DNA of 64,000 nt from Colwellia sp. 20A7 (GTDB taxonomy: Bacteria > Pseudomonadota > Gammaproteobacteria > Enterobacterales > Alteromonadaceae): the NCBI RefSeq assembly GCF_009832865.1, contig NZ_CP047130.1, forward strand, positions 2,232,001 to 2,296,000, written 5' to 3'. This document shows, in pieces, positions 32,368 through 40,638 of the stretch; the first letter of the stretch is position 1; each line of letters opens with the position of its first letter. A model generated the notes under the pieces. It had not been told where the DNA came from. It made no database searches and worked only from the letters and a program-made list of their open reading frames with translations. The translations under genes and the position numbers were made by a program.

Positions 32368-32432
32368 GGTGTTAACTTGTTGTATTTTATGTGGTTTGTT
32401 TTGGTGTTTTTATCTGTGCTAGCGAGGAGTAG

Positions 32433-32464
32433 GTAAATATTACAGGGTGCTTTGCAGTATTTGC
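32433..32464 (-). promoter_or_regulatory. Paired dyads upstream of the lipoprotein sigma54 promoter (putative activator site)
   Basis: The proximal dyad GTAAATATTAC (32433-32443) fits GTAA-N3-TTAC and is centred 72 bp upstream of the -24 GG. A second, degenerate dyad GCAGTATTTGC (32454-32464) is centred 21 bp further upstream. The same arrangement occurs at the BON gene (38360-38391). Confidence 0.55.
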
Positions 32465-32511
32465 ACAGTGTTAGTACTTTTGTTATCTATAAAAGTTGCG
32501 TATAGCGACAA

Positions 32512-34506
32512 TTAAGCTTTATTAAAAAGCTGTTGTAACATAGTTAAATTAACGGGCTTGAGAAGAGAGCTATTTGCGCCATTTTCGGTTAATTCTTGTT
32601 TGGATACTTCATAACCACTAACAATAGTAATAGTAGTATTAGGCATATATGTTTTTAATGATGAACTTAATTCAAGCCCGTTACCATCAGGTAAGTTCAT
32701 ATCGACTAAAACGTGCTGCCAATCTATATCGGCTTTAACAATATTTTTAGCTTGTTCAGCATTGTTTGCTATTTGTACGTGCTTACCAATAGTACTCAGT
32801 AATAACGCAGTTATTTCAGCGGCATCAATATCATCTTCAATTAGTAACACGCGTTGATTAGGTTTTTTTTCTTTATCATCTTGTGATGTTGACTCTGATG
32901 ATGTTACTGACATTTTCTGGTTAGGAGCAGAAATATGATGGCTTAATTGTTGTTGTATTTTTTTGTGTAATTCATATTTATCAATAGGTTTCGCTACTAC
33001 ATCATTGAAGCCCAACCCCTTGAGTTCTTTACGTACACCTTTCATTGTTGCTGCAGTGATTGCGATTATTGGCGTATCTACGTGCATTTCTCTTAATTGT
33101 TTTATTGCGCGCTTACCATCTAAAACCGGCATATGAATATCCATTAAGACGAGATCATATTCCGTATTTTCTTTTTCTGCTGACACTATTTTAGTGATGG
33201 CTTGTTGGCCATTATTAGCATAACTTACTTCTAATCCAAAAGATCGACACACATAGCCAAGTAATCGTCTAATATCGTCAATATCATCAACAATCAGTAT
33301 TTTACCTGAAATTTTATTGATAACTTCAGTAGACGATTTATAGTCACTACGTTTAAAAGTTAAATTTTTACGTTCTGTATCGGCTATTTGTCCTGGATCG
33401 ATACAAACCACGAACTTACTACCAACACCAACGTTAGATTCTACTGAAATATTACCGCCCATATACTTTAGCAATTCACTGCAAATGGACAAGCCAAGCC
33501 CGGTACCTTCTTCGTTTCGTGACACAATGTCTTGTACTTGTTCAAAAGGTTTAAAGATTGTCGCTAATAAATTATCAGGAATACCCATCCCAGTATCGGT
33601 TATAGCAAAATATAAACGGGGTTGATCGCGTAACTCATCTAACCACACGTCAATATTCACTGTTCCTTGATTAGTAAACTTTATCGCATTATGAATAATA
33701 TTGATCAATACTTGGCGTAATCTAAGCGAATCAGCGCTAATTTCAATGGGTAAGGCTGATTTAGCTGATAAGGTTAAATTGATTCCTTTATCTTGGGCTG
33801 CCATCGACATTAAGGTATATACGTCTGCGATAAAGCTTTCGAGGGAGATAGTTGTAGCATTCAGCTCAAACTTTCCGGCAGCAATTTTAGAAAGATCGAG
33901 TACATTATTGAGTAATCCTAATAAGTGATTACCGTTATCTAATATAGTGGTTAACTCGGGTTGTATGCTTTTGTTACTATCATCGCTGAGTAATAATTCG
34001 GTGTACCCAAGTATTGAGGTAAGCGGTGTGCGTAATTCATGGCTCAAATGCGCTAAAAACTTATCTTTAGAGCGACTTCTTGCTTCAGCTTTTATTCGTT
34101 CAACCCGTTCATTTTCAATATCTTTTCTTGCTAAAGCGTAACGTATTGCTCTGTTAAATCTAGCACTATTAAGTTCAGATTTTACTAAGTAGTCAACGGC
34201 ACCTGCATCCAGTGCATTATTATCTAATTCAGTATCTGTTTGTCCGGTAAGCATAATAATTGGTACTGTGCAGCCATCACCAGTGGTTTGTTTAAGCACA
34301 GATAAACCGTTGACTCCGCCTAATTGATAGTCAAGTAAGCAAATGTCGTGATTATTTTCTTTGAGCAACGCCAATGCTTCAATGGAGTTGTCGACCCAAT
34401 CAACTTCAAAATGATGGTTTGGCATTTGTTGAAGATAATCAAGGGTGAGAATATAATCATCTTCATCATCTTCAACTAGCAGTATATGTTTAGTTAGCTT
34501 TTGCAT
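32512..34506 (-). CDS. Hybrid histidine kinase, REC-HisKA-HATPase-REC-REC
   Basis: The 664-residue cytoplasmic protein has an N-terminal receiver (residues 5-120, LLVEDDEDDY; phospho-Asp in ICLLDYQLGG), a HisKA domain with FLAHLSHELRTPLTSILGY near 150-170, and a HATPase domain with ITDTGMGIPDNLL near 300 and GTGLGLSIC near 337. Two further receivers follow (KILIVDDIDDIRR near 398, phospho-Asp in LVLMDIHMP; and RVLLIEDDIDAAEI near 548, phospho-Asp in VLVDMNLPDG). It has no membrane segment, so it receives its signal through the N-terminal receiver or a partner, most likely the kinase encoded upstream. It is the last gene of a five-gene minus-strand operon, 20 bases after the single-domain receiver gene. 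Confidence 0.93.
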   Translation of the reverse strand: MQKLTKHILLVEDDEDDYILTLDYLQQMPNHHFEVDWVDNSIEALALLKENNHDICLLDYQLGGVNGLSVLKQTTGDGCTVPIIMLTGQTDTELDNNALDAGAVDYLVKSELNSARFNRAIRYALARKDIENERVERIKAEARSRSKDKFLAHLSHELRTPLTSILGYTELLLSDDSNKSIQPELTTILDNGNHLLGLLNNVLDLSKIAAGKFELNATTISLESFIADVYTLMSMAAQDKGINLTLSAKSALPIEISADSLRLRQVLINIIHNAIKFTNQGTVNIDVWLDELRDQPRLYFAITDTGMGIPDNLLATIFKPFEQVQDIVSRNEEGTGLGLSICSELLKYMGGNISVESNVGVGSKFVVCIDPGQIADTERKNLTFKRSDYKSSTEVINKISGKILIVDDIDDIRRLLGYVCRSFGLEVSYANNGQQAITKIVSAEKENTEYDLVLMDIHMPVLDGKRAIKQLREMHVDTPIIAITAATMKGVRKELKGLGFNDVVAKPIDKYELHKKIQQQLSHHISAPNQKMSVTSSESTSQDDKEKKPNQRVLLIEDDIDAAEITALLLSTIGKHVQIANNAEQAKNIVKADIDWQHVLVDMNLPDGNGLELSSSLKTYMPNTTITIVSGYEVSKQELTENGANSSLLKPVNLTMLQQLFNKA

Positions 34507-34526
34507 AGATTAATTATTAATTTAAA

Positions 34527-35009
34527 TTAGTCATTATTTGTTAGTGTGCTATTTGACGTTTTTTCTGATGATGGAAGTTCGACAAATTCCACCCAATACT
34601 TACCTAACGCCTTCATTAAATCAACTAGGCCTTCAAAGTTGACAGGTTTCGTAATATAGGAAGCAGCACCAAGATCATAACCTTTAACCATGTCTTCTTC
34701 CTGTTTTGACGTAGTTAAAATAACGACGGGTATACTTCTAAGATTCGGGTCCGCTTTAATTTCTTTTAATGCTTCCCGCCCATCTTTGCGTGGCATATTC
34801 AAATCTAGCAAGATAAGCCCAGGTCGTGGCGCACTGACTTTATCTTGAAACTTACCGGTATGTGTTAAGTATTCGATAAGCTCAACGCCATCTTCTACAA
34901 AATAAAGCTCATTTAAAACGCGGCTTTCTATCAGTGCATCCTGTGCGAGTAGGCGATCATCGTCGTCATCATCCGCCATTAATATGATAATAGGTGTACT
35001 TTTTTTCAT
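34527..35009 (-). CDS. Single-domain response regulator (Rcp1-like)
   Basis: The 160-residue protein is one receiver domain: acidic cluster MADDDDDDRLLAQDAL near residues 10-25, phospho-Asp in LILLDLNMPRKDG near 68, VVILTTSKQEED near 95 and the switch Lys in YITKPVNF near 120. The extended ED-rich start and DLNMPRKDG motif are typical of Rcp1-type regulators that pair with soluble or CHASE3-type kinases. It has no output domain, so it probably shuttles phosphate or acts by binding. It lies between the CHASE3 kinase and the hybrid kinase, within the operon. Confidence 0.92.
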   Translation of the reverse strand: MKKSTPIIILMADDDDDDRLLAQDALIESRVLNELYFVEDGVELIEYLTHTGKFQDKVSAPRPGLILLDLNMPRKDGREALKEIKADPNLRSIPVVILTTSKQEEDMVKGYDLGAASYITKPVNFEGLVDLMKALGKYWVEFVELPSSEKTSNSTLTNND

Positions 35010-35051
35010 GTAACAATATCCTTTAGCATTTATAAACTTACGTGATTAAAA

Positions 35052-36542
35052 TTAACTGATCACAGTTAAGTTATTAGGAGCAATATAATCTTGTGGAATG
35101 CTGATAGTAAAACAAGTTCCTTTTCCTATTTCACTTTTTACATCGATGGTACCACCATGGCGCTCTACAATACGTCGACAAACGGCTAAACCGATCCCTG
35201 TCCCTTTGTAAGCTGATCTTGCATGTAGGCGCTGAAAGGGGACAAATATTTTATCTTCAAACTCTTGGTCAAAGCCAATACCATTATCGCTTATGGTAAT
35301 GATATTCCATAGAACATCAGTGTTTAGAATTGTATCGAATAATGACTCATGGCTATGGCTGATTTTAATTTGAGGTATTTTATCTTCTTGTCTAAACTTT
35401 ATCGCATTACTGAGTAGGTTTAAAAACAGTTGGTTTAGTTGAGAGATGTCACCATTAATCTCTGGTAAGTCTTGATATTCAATAATTGCCGAGCTTTCTT
35501 CAATAGATACTTCTAAGTCGTCAATAACGTCAGTGATTATCTGTGTGAGTGGTATTGCAACAAATGCTTTACCACGGGTATTAATACGTGAGTATTCTAA
35601 TAAGTCGCTTATTAAATTAGACATTCGTTCAGCGGCATTACGCATACGTTCAATAAAATCTAAACCTCTTTCATCTATCACTTCGTTATAACTTGTGGAT
35701 AATCTATCACCAAATGCTCTAATCTTGCGTAGAGGCTCTTGGAGATCATGCGAGGCAACAAAGGCAAAGTCTTCTAATTCACGGTTACTACGTGCTAGCT
35801 CTTCAGAATAGATGGTTAATTCTTTGGTACGCTGTTTTACTTTTTCGGTCAATTCTTCATTTTTAGCTTCTAATGAAAGTCGATGACGAAGCTCATTTCT
35901 ATTATTGAGTCGTACCAGTGCACCAAGACCTAAAAGTAATAAAAAACTTGTGATTGCTGAAACATTAAAAGTAAATTTAGCTTCTTTTTTAATGGTTTCT
36001 AATTTTTTATATAAGCTATTTCGGTATAACACTTCCCGAGTTTTTACTTCGTTAAACAGCTTTTCCATTTTTTTGTATAAGTCTTTACCACGACCAGTCA
36101 TAACAATAGATACCGCACGTTTTTCTTTGTCGTCTAATGCTAGATCAACAGTCGCACTCAGTTCTATCATTTTCATTTCAACTAAGTTAGTTAACTCTGT
36201 AATTTTATTGGCTTGTATGCCAATATCTGACTTTAACGATTGAACCAACTTTATTTGTTTTAAAACGTGTTCAATCGCGTTTTGGTAAGGTTGTAAAAAA
36301 TCTTCGTTTTCGGTGAGTAAATATCCACGTTGACCTGTTTCGGCAGAAAGCACTAGGTTATGAAGCTTATCTAAACTAAGAATTATTTCACCTGTATTAG
36401 CCATACTTTTTTGAGCAATCGATAAGTCATCAATAGTTTTAATTGATAGCATCACATTGATAACAATAACGATTGCGACAATAGAGAATACTATACTCCA
36501 TGACACTCTTTTGTTTGCTAATAATCTTTCAATGTAGAGCAT
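35052..36542 (-). CDS. CHASE3-domain membrane histidine kinase
   Basis: The 496-residue kinase has an N-terminal membrane helix (about 14-33), a periplasmic CHASE3 sensor (SAETGQRGYLLTENEDFLQPY near 75-95), and a second membrane helix (about 195-212). A short coiled coil leads to HisKA with DFAFVASHDLQEPLRKIRAF near 262 (phospho-His in SHDLQEPLRKI) and a HATPase domain (ISDNGIGFDQEFEDKIF near 420, GTGIGLAVCRRI near 448). The HDLQEPL H-box is the phytochrome-type variant, which commonly works with Rcp1-like receivers, matching the next gene. CHASE3 domains sense unidentified extracytoplasmic signals. It is the third gene of the operon. Confidence 0.93.
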   Translation of the reverse strand: MLYIERLLANKRVSWSIVFSIVAIVIVINVMLSIKTIDDLSIAQKSMANTGEIILSLDKLHNLVLSAETGQRGYLLTENEDFLQPYQNAIEHVLKQIKLVQSLKSDIGIQANKITELTNLVEMKMIELSATVDLALDDKEKRAVSIVMTGRGKDLYKKMEKLFNEVKTREVLYRNSLYKKLETIKKEAKFTFNVSAITSFLLLLGLGALVRLNNRNELRHRLSLEAKNEELTEKVKQRTKELTIYSEELARSNRELEDFAFVASHDLQEPLRKIRAFGDRLSTSYNEVIDERGLDFIERMRNAAERMSNLISDLLEYSRINTRGKAFVAIPLTQIITDVIDDLEVSIEESSAIIEYQDLPEINGDISQLNQLFLNLLSNAIKFRQEDKIPQIKISHSHESLFDTILNTDVLWNIITISDNGIGFDQEFEDKIFVPFQRLHARSAYKGTGIGLAVCRRIVERHGGTIDVKSEIGKGTCFTISIPQDYIAPNNLTVIS

Positions 36543-36556
36543 TGTAAATAACTGCC

Positions 36557-36787
36557 TTAGCTTTTAGCTGCTTTTAATAGTTGTTCAAGTGTTTGACTAC
36601 AGGCTTGGCATGAAACAATTATTTTGTTTGCTGCCTCTAGGGCTTTATCAACGGGCATGTCATTTTCAAGTACTAATTTAATCAGTTCTGCCTGCATTGA
36701 GATTCTATTTAACGGGCCACGGGCGTCATGAACAAGTTGATTTAAATCAGGTTGCTCTGATTGCATATTACTTTCATGATTTTTCAT
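36557..36787 (-). CDS. Stand-alone histidine-kinase dimerisation (DHp-like) protein
   Basis: The 76-residue protein is almost only a helical hairpin resembling a HisKA domain: the H-box-like NQLVHDARGPLNRISMQAEL (residues 17-36) matches the H-[ED]-x-R-x-PL-N-x-I pattern around a phosphorylatable His, followed by a second amphipathic helix ending LEQLLKAAKS. There is no ATPase domain. It could be a histidine phosphotransfer intermediate or a competitor for the DHp of the neighbouring kinases. The start at 36787 has GGAG upstream; an internal ATG at 36766 is an alternative. It lies between the sigma54 regulator (36 bases) and the CHASE3 kinase (14 bases). Confidence 0.75.
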   Translation of the reverse strand: MKNHESNMQSEQPDLNQLVHDARGPLNRISMQAELIKLVLENDMPVDKALEAANKIIVSCQACSQTLEQLLKAAKS

Positions 36788-36823
36788 TGCTAGTTACTCC
36801 AAGCTTTTTTAGTTCAATTGATA

Positions 36824-38170
36824 TTATTCTTCAAACTCTCCGTAGGCATGTAAACGGTTATATAAAGTTTTTGTACTAATGCCTAACATTTTCGCAGCAA
36901 GAGATTTATTACCATCAACATCATCGAGTGTTACTTTAATTAACTCTCGCTCTACATCTTCAATAGTGCGACCTGCACTTAAATTATGCTGTTTTTCTGT
37001 GATAGACGAGAAGGGCGAACGAAAGTCTTTTGGTAAAGCTAAATTACTACTGTCGGGATCAGACATAATAAAAGCACGATGAATCGCGTGTCGCATTTCT
37101 CTAATATTTCCTGGCCAGTCATAATCGGTTAATCGTTGAATTTGTTCAGCACTCCATTCATAGCTCCGGTTATATTCTTCGTTTAATTCTCCTAGAAACA
37201 CTCTGGCTAATAACGGAATATCTTCTTTTCGTTTTCTTAATGGTGGAATGTTAATAGGAAATACAGCCAGTCTAAAATATATATCTTCTCTTAATACTTT
37301 ATTTTGTGCTATTTCTTCAATAGAGCGATTTGTCGCAGAAATAACTCGGCAGTTTACTTCAATTTCTTTTGTACCACCCAAAGGTGTAATCTTATTACTT
37401 TCGAGTACTCGTAATAAGTTGGGTTGCATATCAATGGGCATTTCAGTTATTTCGTCTAGAAATAATGTGCCGTTACCTGCACGCAAGAATACGCCATCTT
37501 TTTTTGTAATTGCGCCAGTAAATGCGCCTTTTTCATGCCCAAATAGTTCACTAGCGATTAAGTCTTTTGCTAATGCGCCACAGTTAGTTGCAACTAACTC
37601 AGTGTCGTTATCTGTTGTTAAATTACTTGCGCTATGAATAGCTTGCGCCACTAACTCTTTACCTACGCCACTTTCACCTAATAACATCACATTCGCCTTT
37701 GTTAGCGCAATACGAGATATCATTGTATACATTTCTTGCATCACGGCTGATTCACCAATAAGGCAATCAAAATGTTTTTTAGGTAGTGTGCTGTTCTGCT
37801 TTGTTTCGCTAGCTGGCTTTGACTGTCGCGTTAATGCTTGCTCTAAATCTTCGCGTTGTAACGGCTTAGCAATATAGTTAACTTTGGGGCCACATAATCC
37901 AGCTAGTAAGCCTTTAACTAAAGGGTGCCCGGTAATTAGTGTAATGTAAGGTGTGTGGTTTGATTTTTTGACGTGATCTATTAGGTGTAAGCCGCTACCA
38001 TCAGGAAGCATGAAATCTAAAAGAATGTGATCAAACGTATTGTTTTCTAGCCATTCATAGGCTTCTTCCAGACAACTAGCTATACTAATATCATGGCCTA
38101 AAAATTCAATTATTTGACAGGCTATTTCAGTAAATTCTGTATCATCATCTACCAATAATACTCTTAACAC
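36824..38170 (-). CDS. Sigma54-dependent response regulator (NtrC family)
   Basis: The 448-residue regulator has a receiver (VLLVDDDTEFTEIAC; phospho-Asp in HILLDFMLPDGSG near 53), a sigma54-interacting AAA+ domain with Walker A LGESGVGKELVAQAIH near 165 and the sigma54-contact loop GHEKGAFTGAITKKDG near 215-230, and a C-terminal Fis-type HTH (GNKSLAAKMLGISTKTLYNRL near 420-440). The GAFTGA motif is intact, so it should activate sigma54 promoters. The start is GTG at 38170 with AAGGAG upstream; an ATG two bases before is out of frame and meets a stop after two codons. It is the first gene of the operon and is divergent from the BON gene. Confidence 0.95.
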   Translation of the reverse strand: MLRVLLVDDDTEFTEIACQIIEFLGHDISIASCLEEAYEWLENNTFDHILLDFMLPDGSGLHLIDHVKKSNHTPYITLITGHPLVKGLLAGLCGPKVNYIAKPLQREDLEQALTRQSKPASETKQNSTLPKKHFDCLIGESAVMQEMYTMISRIALTKANVMLLGESGVGKELVAQAIHSASNLTTDNDTELVATNCGALAKDLIASELFGHEKGAFTGAITKKDGVFLRAGNGTLFLDEITEMPIDMQPNLLRVLESNKITPLGGTKEIEVNCRVISATNRSIEEIAQNKVLREDIYFRLAVFPINIPPLRKRKEDIPLLARVFLGELNEEYNRSYEWSAEQIQRLTDYDWPGNIREMRHAIHRAFIMSDPDSSNLALPKDFRSPFSSITEKQHNLSAGRTIEDVERELIKVTLDDVDGNKSLAAKMLGISTKTLYNRLHAYGEFEE

Positions 38171-38359
38171 ATTAACTCCTTAAATTTATTTAAGACTAGT
38201 ATAAGCTCATTATATTTGTCTTACTCTTTTAATTTCAGAGCTTTATTGTTTATATTCACGTATTTCAAGTGTTTTCACTATTAAATACAAGCATTATTAT
38301 CATTTAGCGTAATATTTCTGCCTGAATCTATCTACTACCTGATTTACCATTCACTAAGT

Positions 38360-38391
38360 GTAACTATTACCAGTTCATAGGTAATAGTTAC
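38360..38391 (+). promoter_or_regulatory. Paired dyads (putative enhancer-binding site) upstream of the BON gene
   Basis: GTAACTATTAC (38360-38370) and GTAATAGTTAC (38381-38391) both fit GTAA-N3-TTAC and are 21 bp apart centre to centre, i.e. two helical turns. Together they are part of a perfect 15-bp inverted repeat (38357-38394, 8-base loop). The proximal dyad is centred about 71 bp upstream of the -24 GG, the usual place for an NtrC-type activator. It lies in the 335-base divergent region between the regulator and the BON gene; the rest of that region shows nothing else. Confidence 0.65.
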
Positions 38392-38455
38392 ACTGTTTTA
38401 TTTGTTTATTCTTTATCCTGTAATTAATTTACTTATATTTCAACAGCCTAAGTGT

Positions 38456-38471
38456 TGGCATTAAACTGGCA
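38456..38471 (+). promoter_or_regulatory. Sigma54 (RpoN) promoter for the BON-domain gene
   Basis: The sequence TGGCATTAAACTGGCA has the -24 GG and the -12 GC exactly 12 bases apart. Transcription would start near 38482, 24 bases before the ATG, leaving space for the AGGAG ribosome-binding site. Confidence 0.7.
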
Positions 38472-38505
38472 TTAATATTAGTGAACTTTTAACAGGAGAA
38501 CAAAT

Positions 38506-39078
38506 ATGAAAAATACAACCCTTTCAATTATTATCGCTACTGCTATTAGTACGGCTTCTTTAAATGTTAGCGCAGAAAATACATGGAAAGATAACGCTAA
38601 AGACGCATGGATTGATGGTAAAGCTGAATCAACACTTCTTTTTAACGGCAATTTAAATTCTTTCGATATTAATACCGACGTTAAAAACGGTACGGTTATT
38701 CTAACAGGTAAAGTTAAAAACTCTGTCGACAAAGCTTTAGCAGAAGAGCTTGTAGCTTCTCTTGAAGGTGTAACCAAAGTAAATAATATGTTGTCTGTTA
38801 TTGATGATGACAATAATTCACAAGGAAAAGATGTTGAGATCATGAAAAATCTCAAGGATTCTAAGGTGGAAACAGTGGTAAAGACAAGATTGTTGTTTGA
38901 GTCACAGATCAGTGGATTAGACATAGAAGTTGAAGTAGAGAACGGAGTTGTGACACTTGAAGGTAACGTAGCGTCTGAATCAGAGCGTGATCTTGCCGTT
39001 GCCATAGCGATGAATACGAATGATGTTACTAATGTCGTCAATAAAATTGTAGTAAAAGACCTAGTAGCAAGTAACTAA
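38506..39078 (+). CDS. Periplasmic double BON-domain protein (OsmY-like)
   Basis: The 190-residue protein has a signal peptide (residues 1-23, cleavage near VSA-ENT) and two BON domains (about 38-105 and 118-185), each with the pattern hydrophobic-V-x-NGxVxLxGxV (VKNGTVILTGKVKNSVDKAL and VENGVVTLEGNVASESERDL). OsmY, with the same layout, is an osmotic and envelope stress protein in E. coli. The gene is divergent from the sigma54 regulator operon and has a sigma54-type promoter with paired dyads, so it is the most likely direct target of that regulator. Confidence 0.9.
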   Translation: MKNTTLSIIIATAISTASLNVSAENTWKDNAKDAWIDGKAESTLLFNGNLNSFDINTDVKNGTVILTGKVKNSVDKALAEELVASLEGVTKVNNMLSVIDDDNNSQGKDVEIMKNLKDSKVETVVKTRLLFESQISGLDIEVEVENGVVTLEGNVASESERDLAVAIAMNTNDVTNVVNKIVVKDLVASN

Positions 39079-39098
39079 ACTCTATTTAACAGTTTAAC

Positions 39099-39122
39099 CC
39101 GCGTCTAAATTGGCGCGGCTTT
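39099..39122 (+). terminator. Weak hairpin between the BON gene and the downstream small gene
   Basis: CCGCG...CGCGG (5 bp, 10-base loop) followed by CTTT lies 20 bases after the BON stop. It could terminate partially, letting some transcripts continue into the 68-residue gene. Confidence 0.45.
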
Positions 39123-39149
39123 AATCAAGTAACCACAAACAGGGACATC

Positions 39150-39356
39150 ATGATTATGAAAATTTCAAATATTAAGTTACCCAAGTTTTTCAGCGCTAGC
39201 AAACCTATTAACGCGAATGTACCTGTCGTTAATCAATTCAACTGGTTTGATCGCGATGAAAACGATATAAATGAACCCCCTGAAGGATCTAGAATAACTT
39301 ATATGTCAGGAATTGATATTAACGCTCCTTTGCCAACTGACCAAAACTTTAAATAA
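39150..39356 (+). CDS. Small hypothetical protein (68 residues)
   Basis: The product is polar and has no membrane segment. It contains NWFDRDENDINEPPEGSRIT near residues 31-50 and ends PLPTDQNFK. I do not recognise a family. Two ATGs are possible (39150 and 39156). It lies 71 bases after the BON gene on the same strand and may share its sigma54-driven transcript. Confidence 0.55.
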   Translation: MIMKISNIKLPKFFSASKPINANVPVVNQFNWFDRDENDINEPPEGSRITYMSGIDINAPLPTDQNFK

Positions 39357-39416
39357 TGGTCACTAGTAAAAGGGGGGTAGTTATAATCAGCTATTTTTAT
39401 TCATTACACGTATTTT

Positions 39417-40340
39417 TTAATCTTGATCAGTTATATTATTTCTCAGTACAAGTTTTTTTTGTTGATATTTAACAACGAAAATCTCACCCCAATGATACAT
39501 AGCCAATCCAGATATAACCAATAGTGCACCAAAAACTAATTGGCTATGAATAACTTCATCATTTAACACCGCGCCTAAACTTAAGGCGATAACGGGTGTA
39601 ATTAACGTAATTAAAGCAACGGTACTTGCCGTTAATCTTTGTAATACAAAAAAGTAAGCAACAAAACCAATTAATGAACCGAATATACCTAAATATAAAG
39701 TTGCCCATATTGATCTTGGCTCCCAGTGGCTAGTATCGAGGCTGCCATCAAGTATTAACCAATTAATAAGAAATAAAGGCATAGATAAAGCTAATGCGCC
39801 AACGGTTGTTGCCATAGGATGAATAGCTAATGACACACTTTTTACTAACACGCTGCTTAAGCTAAATAAAAATACGGCGATTAAAACAAATATAAAACCA
39901 TAAATACTGTCAGAACTTAATGATAGATTGTTGGCGCAGACTAAACCTAATCCGGCAAAAGAAAGGGTCATAGATAACTTTCTTAATATTGATATTTTAG
40001 GTTCAGCGAGTATTCTTCGAGCCAAAATAGCAGAAAAAGCAGGGGCAAGGCCAAAAACTAACGATAAAACCCCAGAAGATAAATACCCAGCAGCAAGGTA
40101 TGAAAATGACATGCCTCCAAATATTCCTAACGCAGAGAAAGTATATAAACGGATCGCTTTTGGGTGCCAAGGAAAGTCTATTTTTCTGGCAACTATAATA
40201 AGGCCACCTAACACTACGGCAATAAGCATACGTAGTAAAACAGCCATAGTTGGGTTAATTGTTTCACTACTCCAAACGATAGCTAATGGTGTAGTAGACC
40301 AGATTAACAAAACTATCATATAGGCAATAGACACTTGCAT
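39417..40340 (-). CDS. EamA-family (DMT) transporter
   Basis: The 307-residue protein has ten membrane helices in two EamA repeats (about 5-140 and 150-290), with the typical IWSTTPLAIVWSSETINP start and FGALLVISGLAMYHWGE end. Such transporters export metabolites or amino acids; the substrate cannot be told from sequence. It converges on the BON/68-residue genes and is preceded by a MITE-like element 35 bases upstream of its start. Confidence 0.88.
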   Translation of the reverse strand: MQVSIAYMIVLLIWSTTPLAIVWSSETINPTMAVLLRMLIAVVLGGLIIVARKIDFPWHPKAIRLYTFSALGIFGGMSFSYLAAGYLSSGVLSLVFGLAPAFSAILARRILAEPKISILRKLSMTLSFAGLGLVCANNLSLSSDSIYGFIFVLIAVFLFSLSSVLVKSVSLAIHPMATTVGALALSMPLFLINWLILDGSLDTSHWEPRSIWATLYLGIFGSLIGFVAYFFVLQRLTASTVALITLITPVIALSLGAVLNDEVIHSQLVFGALLVISGLAMYHWGEIFVVKYQQKKLVLRNNITDQD

Positions 40341-40374
40341 TTTACGCTCCTTTTTATTCTTTATTCTTTATTGT

Positions 40375-40540
40375 TGATACCAATCTCACTAGCTATGTGA
40401 TCATTTCTACTTGCTAAAATCACCAACTACATCGTTATTTATTTAATAATTAGAACAACTAGTTATTGAAATAAATGCCTTATATTTGTCAATTTTTTCT
40501 ACGTATAAAATTGTTCACCTAATTAATGAAACTGGTATGA
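40375..40540. mobile_element. MITE-like element with 35-bp imperfect terminal inverted repeats
   Basis: The left end (TGATACCAATCTCACTAGCT...) and the inverted right end (TCATACCAGTTTCATTAATT...) match at 25 of 35 positions. The 166-base element has no coding capacity. I recall similar ATACCAGTTTCATTAA-type ends between genes of other Alteromonadales, but cannot check this here. It sits upstream of the EamA gene and may contribute promoter sequences. Confidence 0.6.
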
Positions 40541-40591
40541 ATACAGTGTCTCTTACGGAATATTTTATTTTTAACAATAAAAGCTTATGTA

Positions 40592-40624
40592 TAAAAAAGC
40601 CGCAAAAGATAATCTCTGCGGCTT
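40592..40624 (-). terminator. Rho-independent terminator of the degraded gene at 40639
   Basis: AAGCCGCA...TGCGGCTT (8 bp) is followed on the minus strand by a T tract. It is placed 15 bases after the stop codon of a 3' gene remnant. Confidence 0.75.
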
Positions 40625-40638
40625 AATATTATGGTTAA

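Noticed and set aside
38478..39041. A 187-codon open frame on the minus strand opposite the BON-domain gene
   Set aside because: It is the antisense of a clear BON-domain gene with signal peptide, ribosome-binding site and promoter; the antisense product is Ser/Thr/Leu-rich as expected for a shadow frame.
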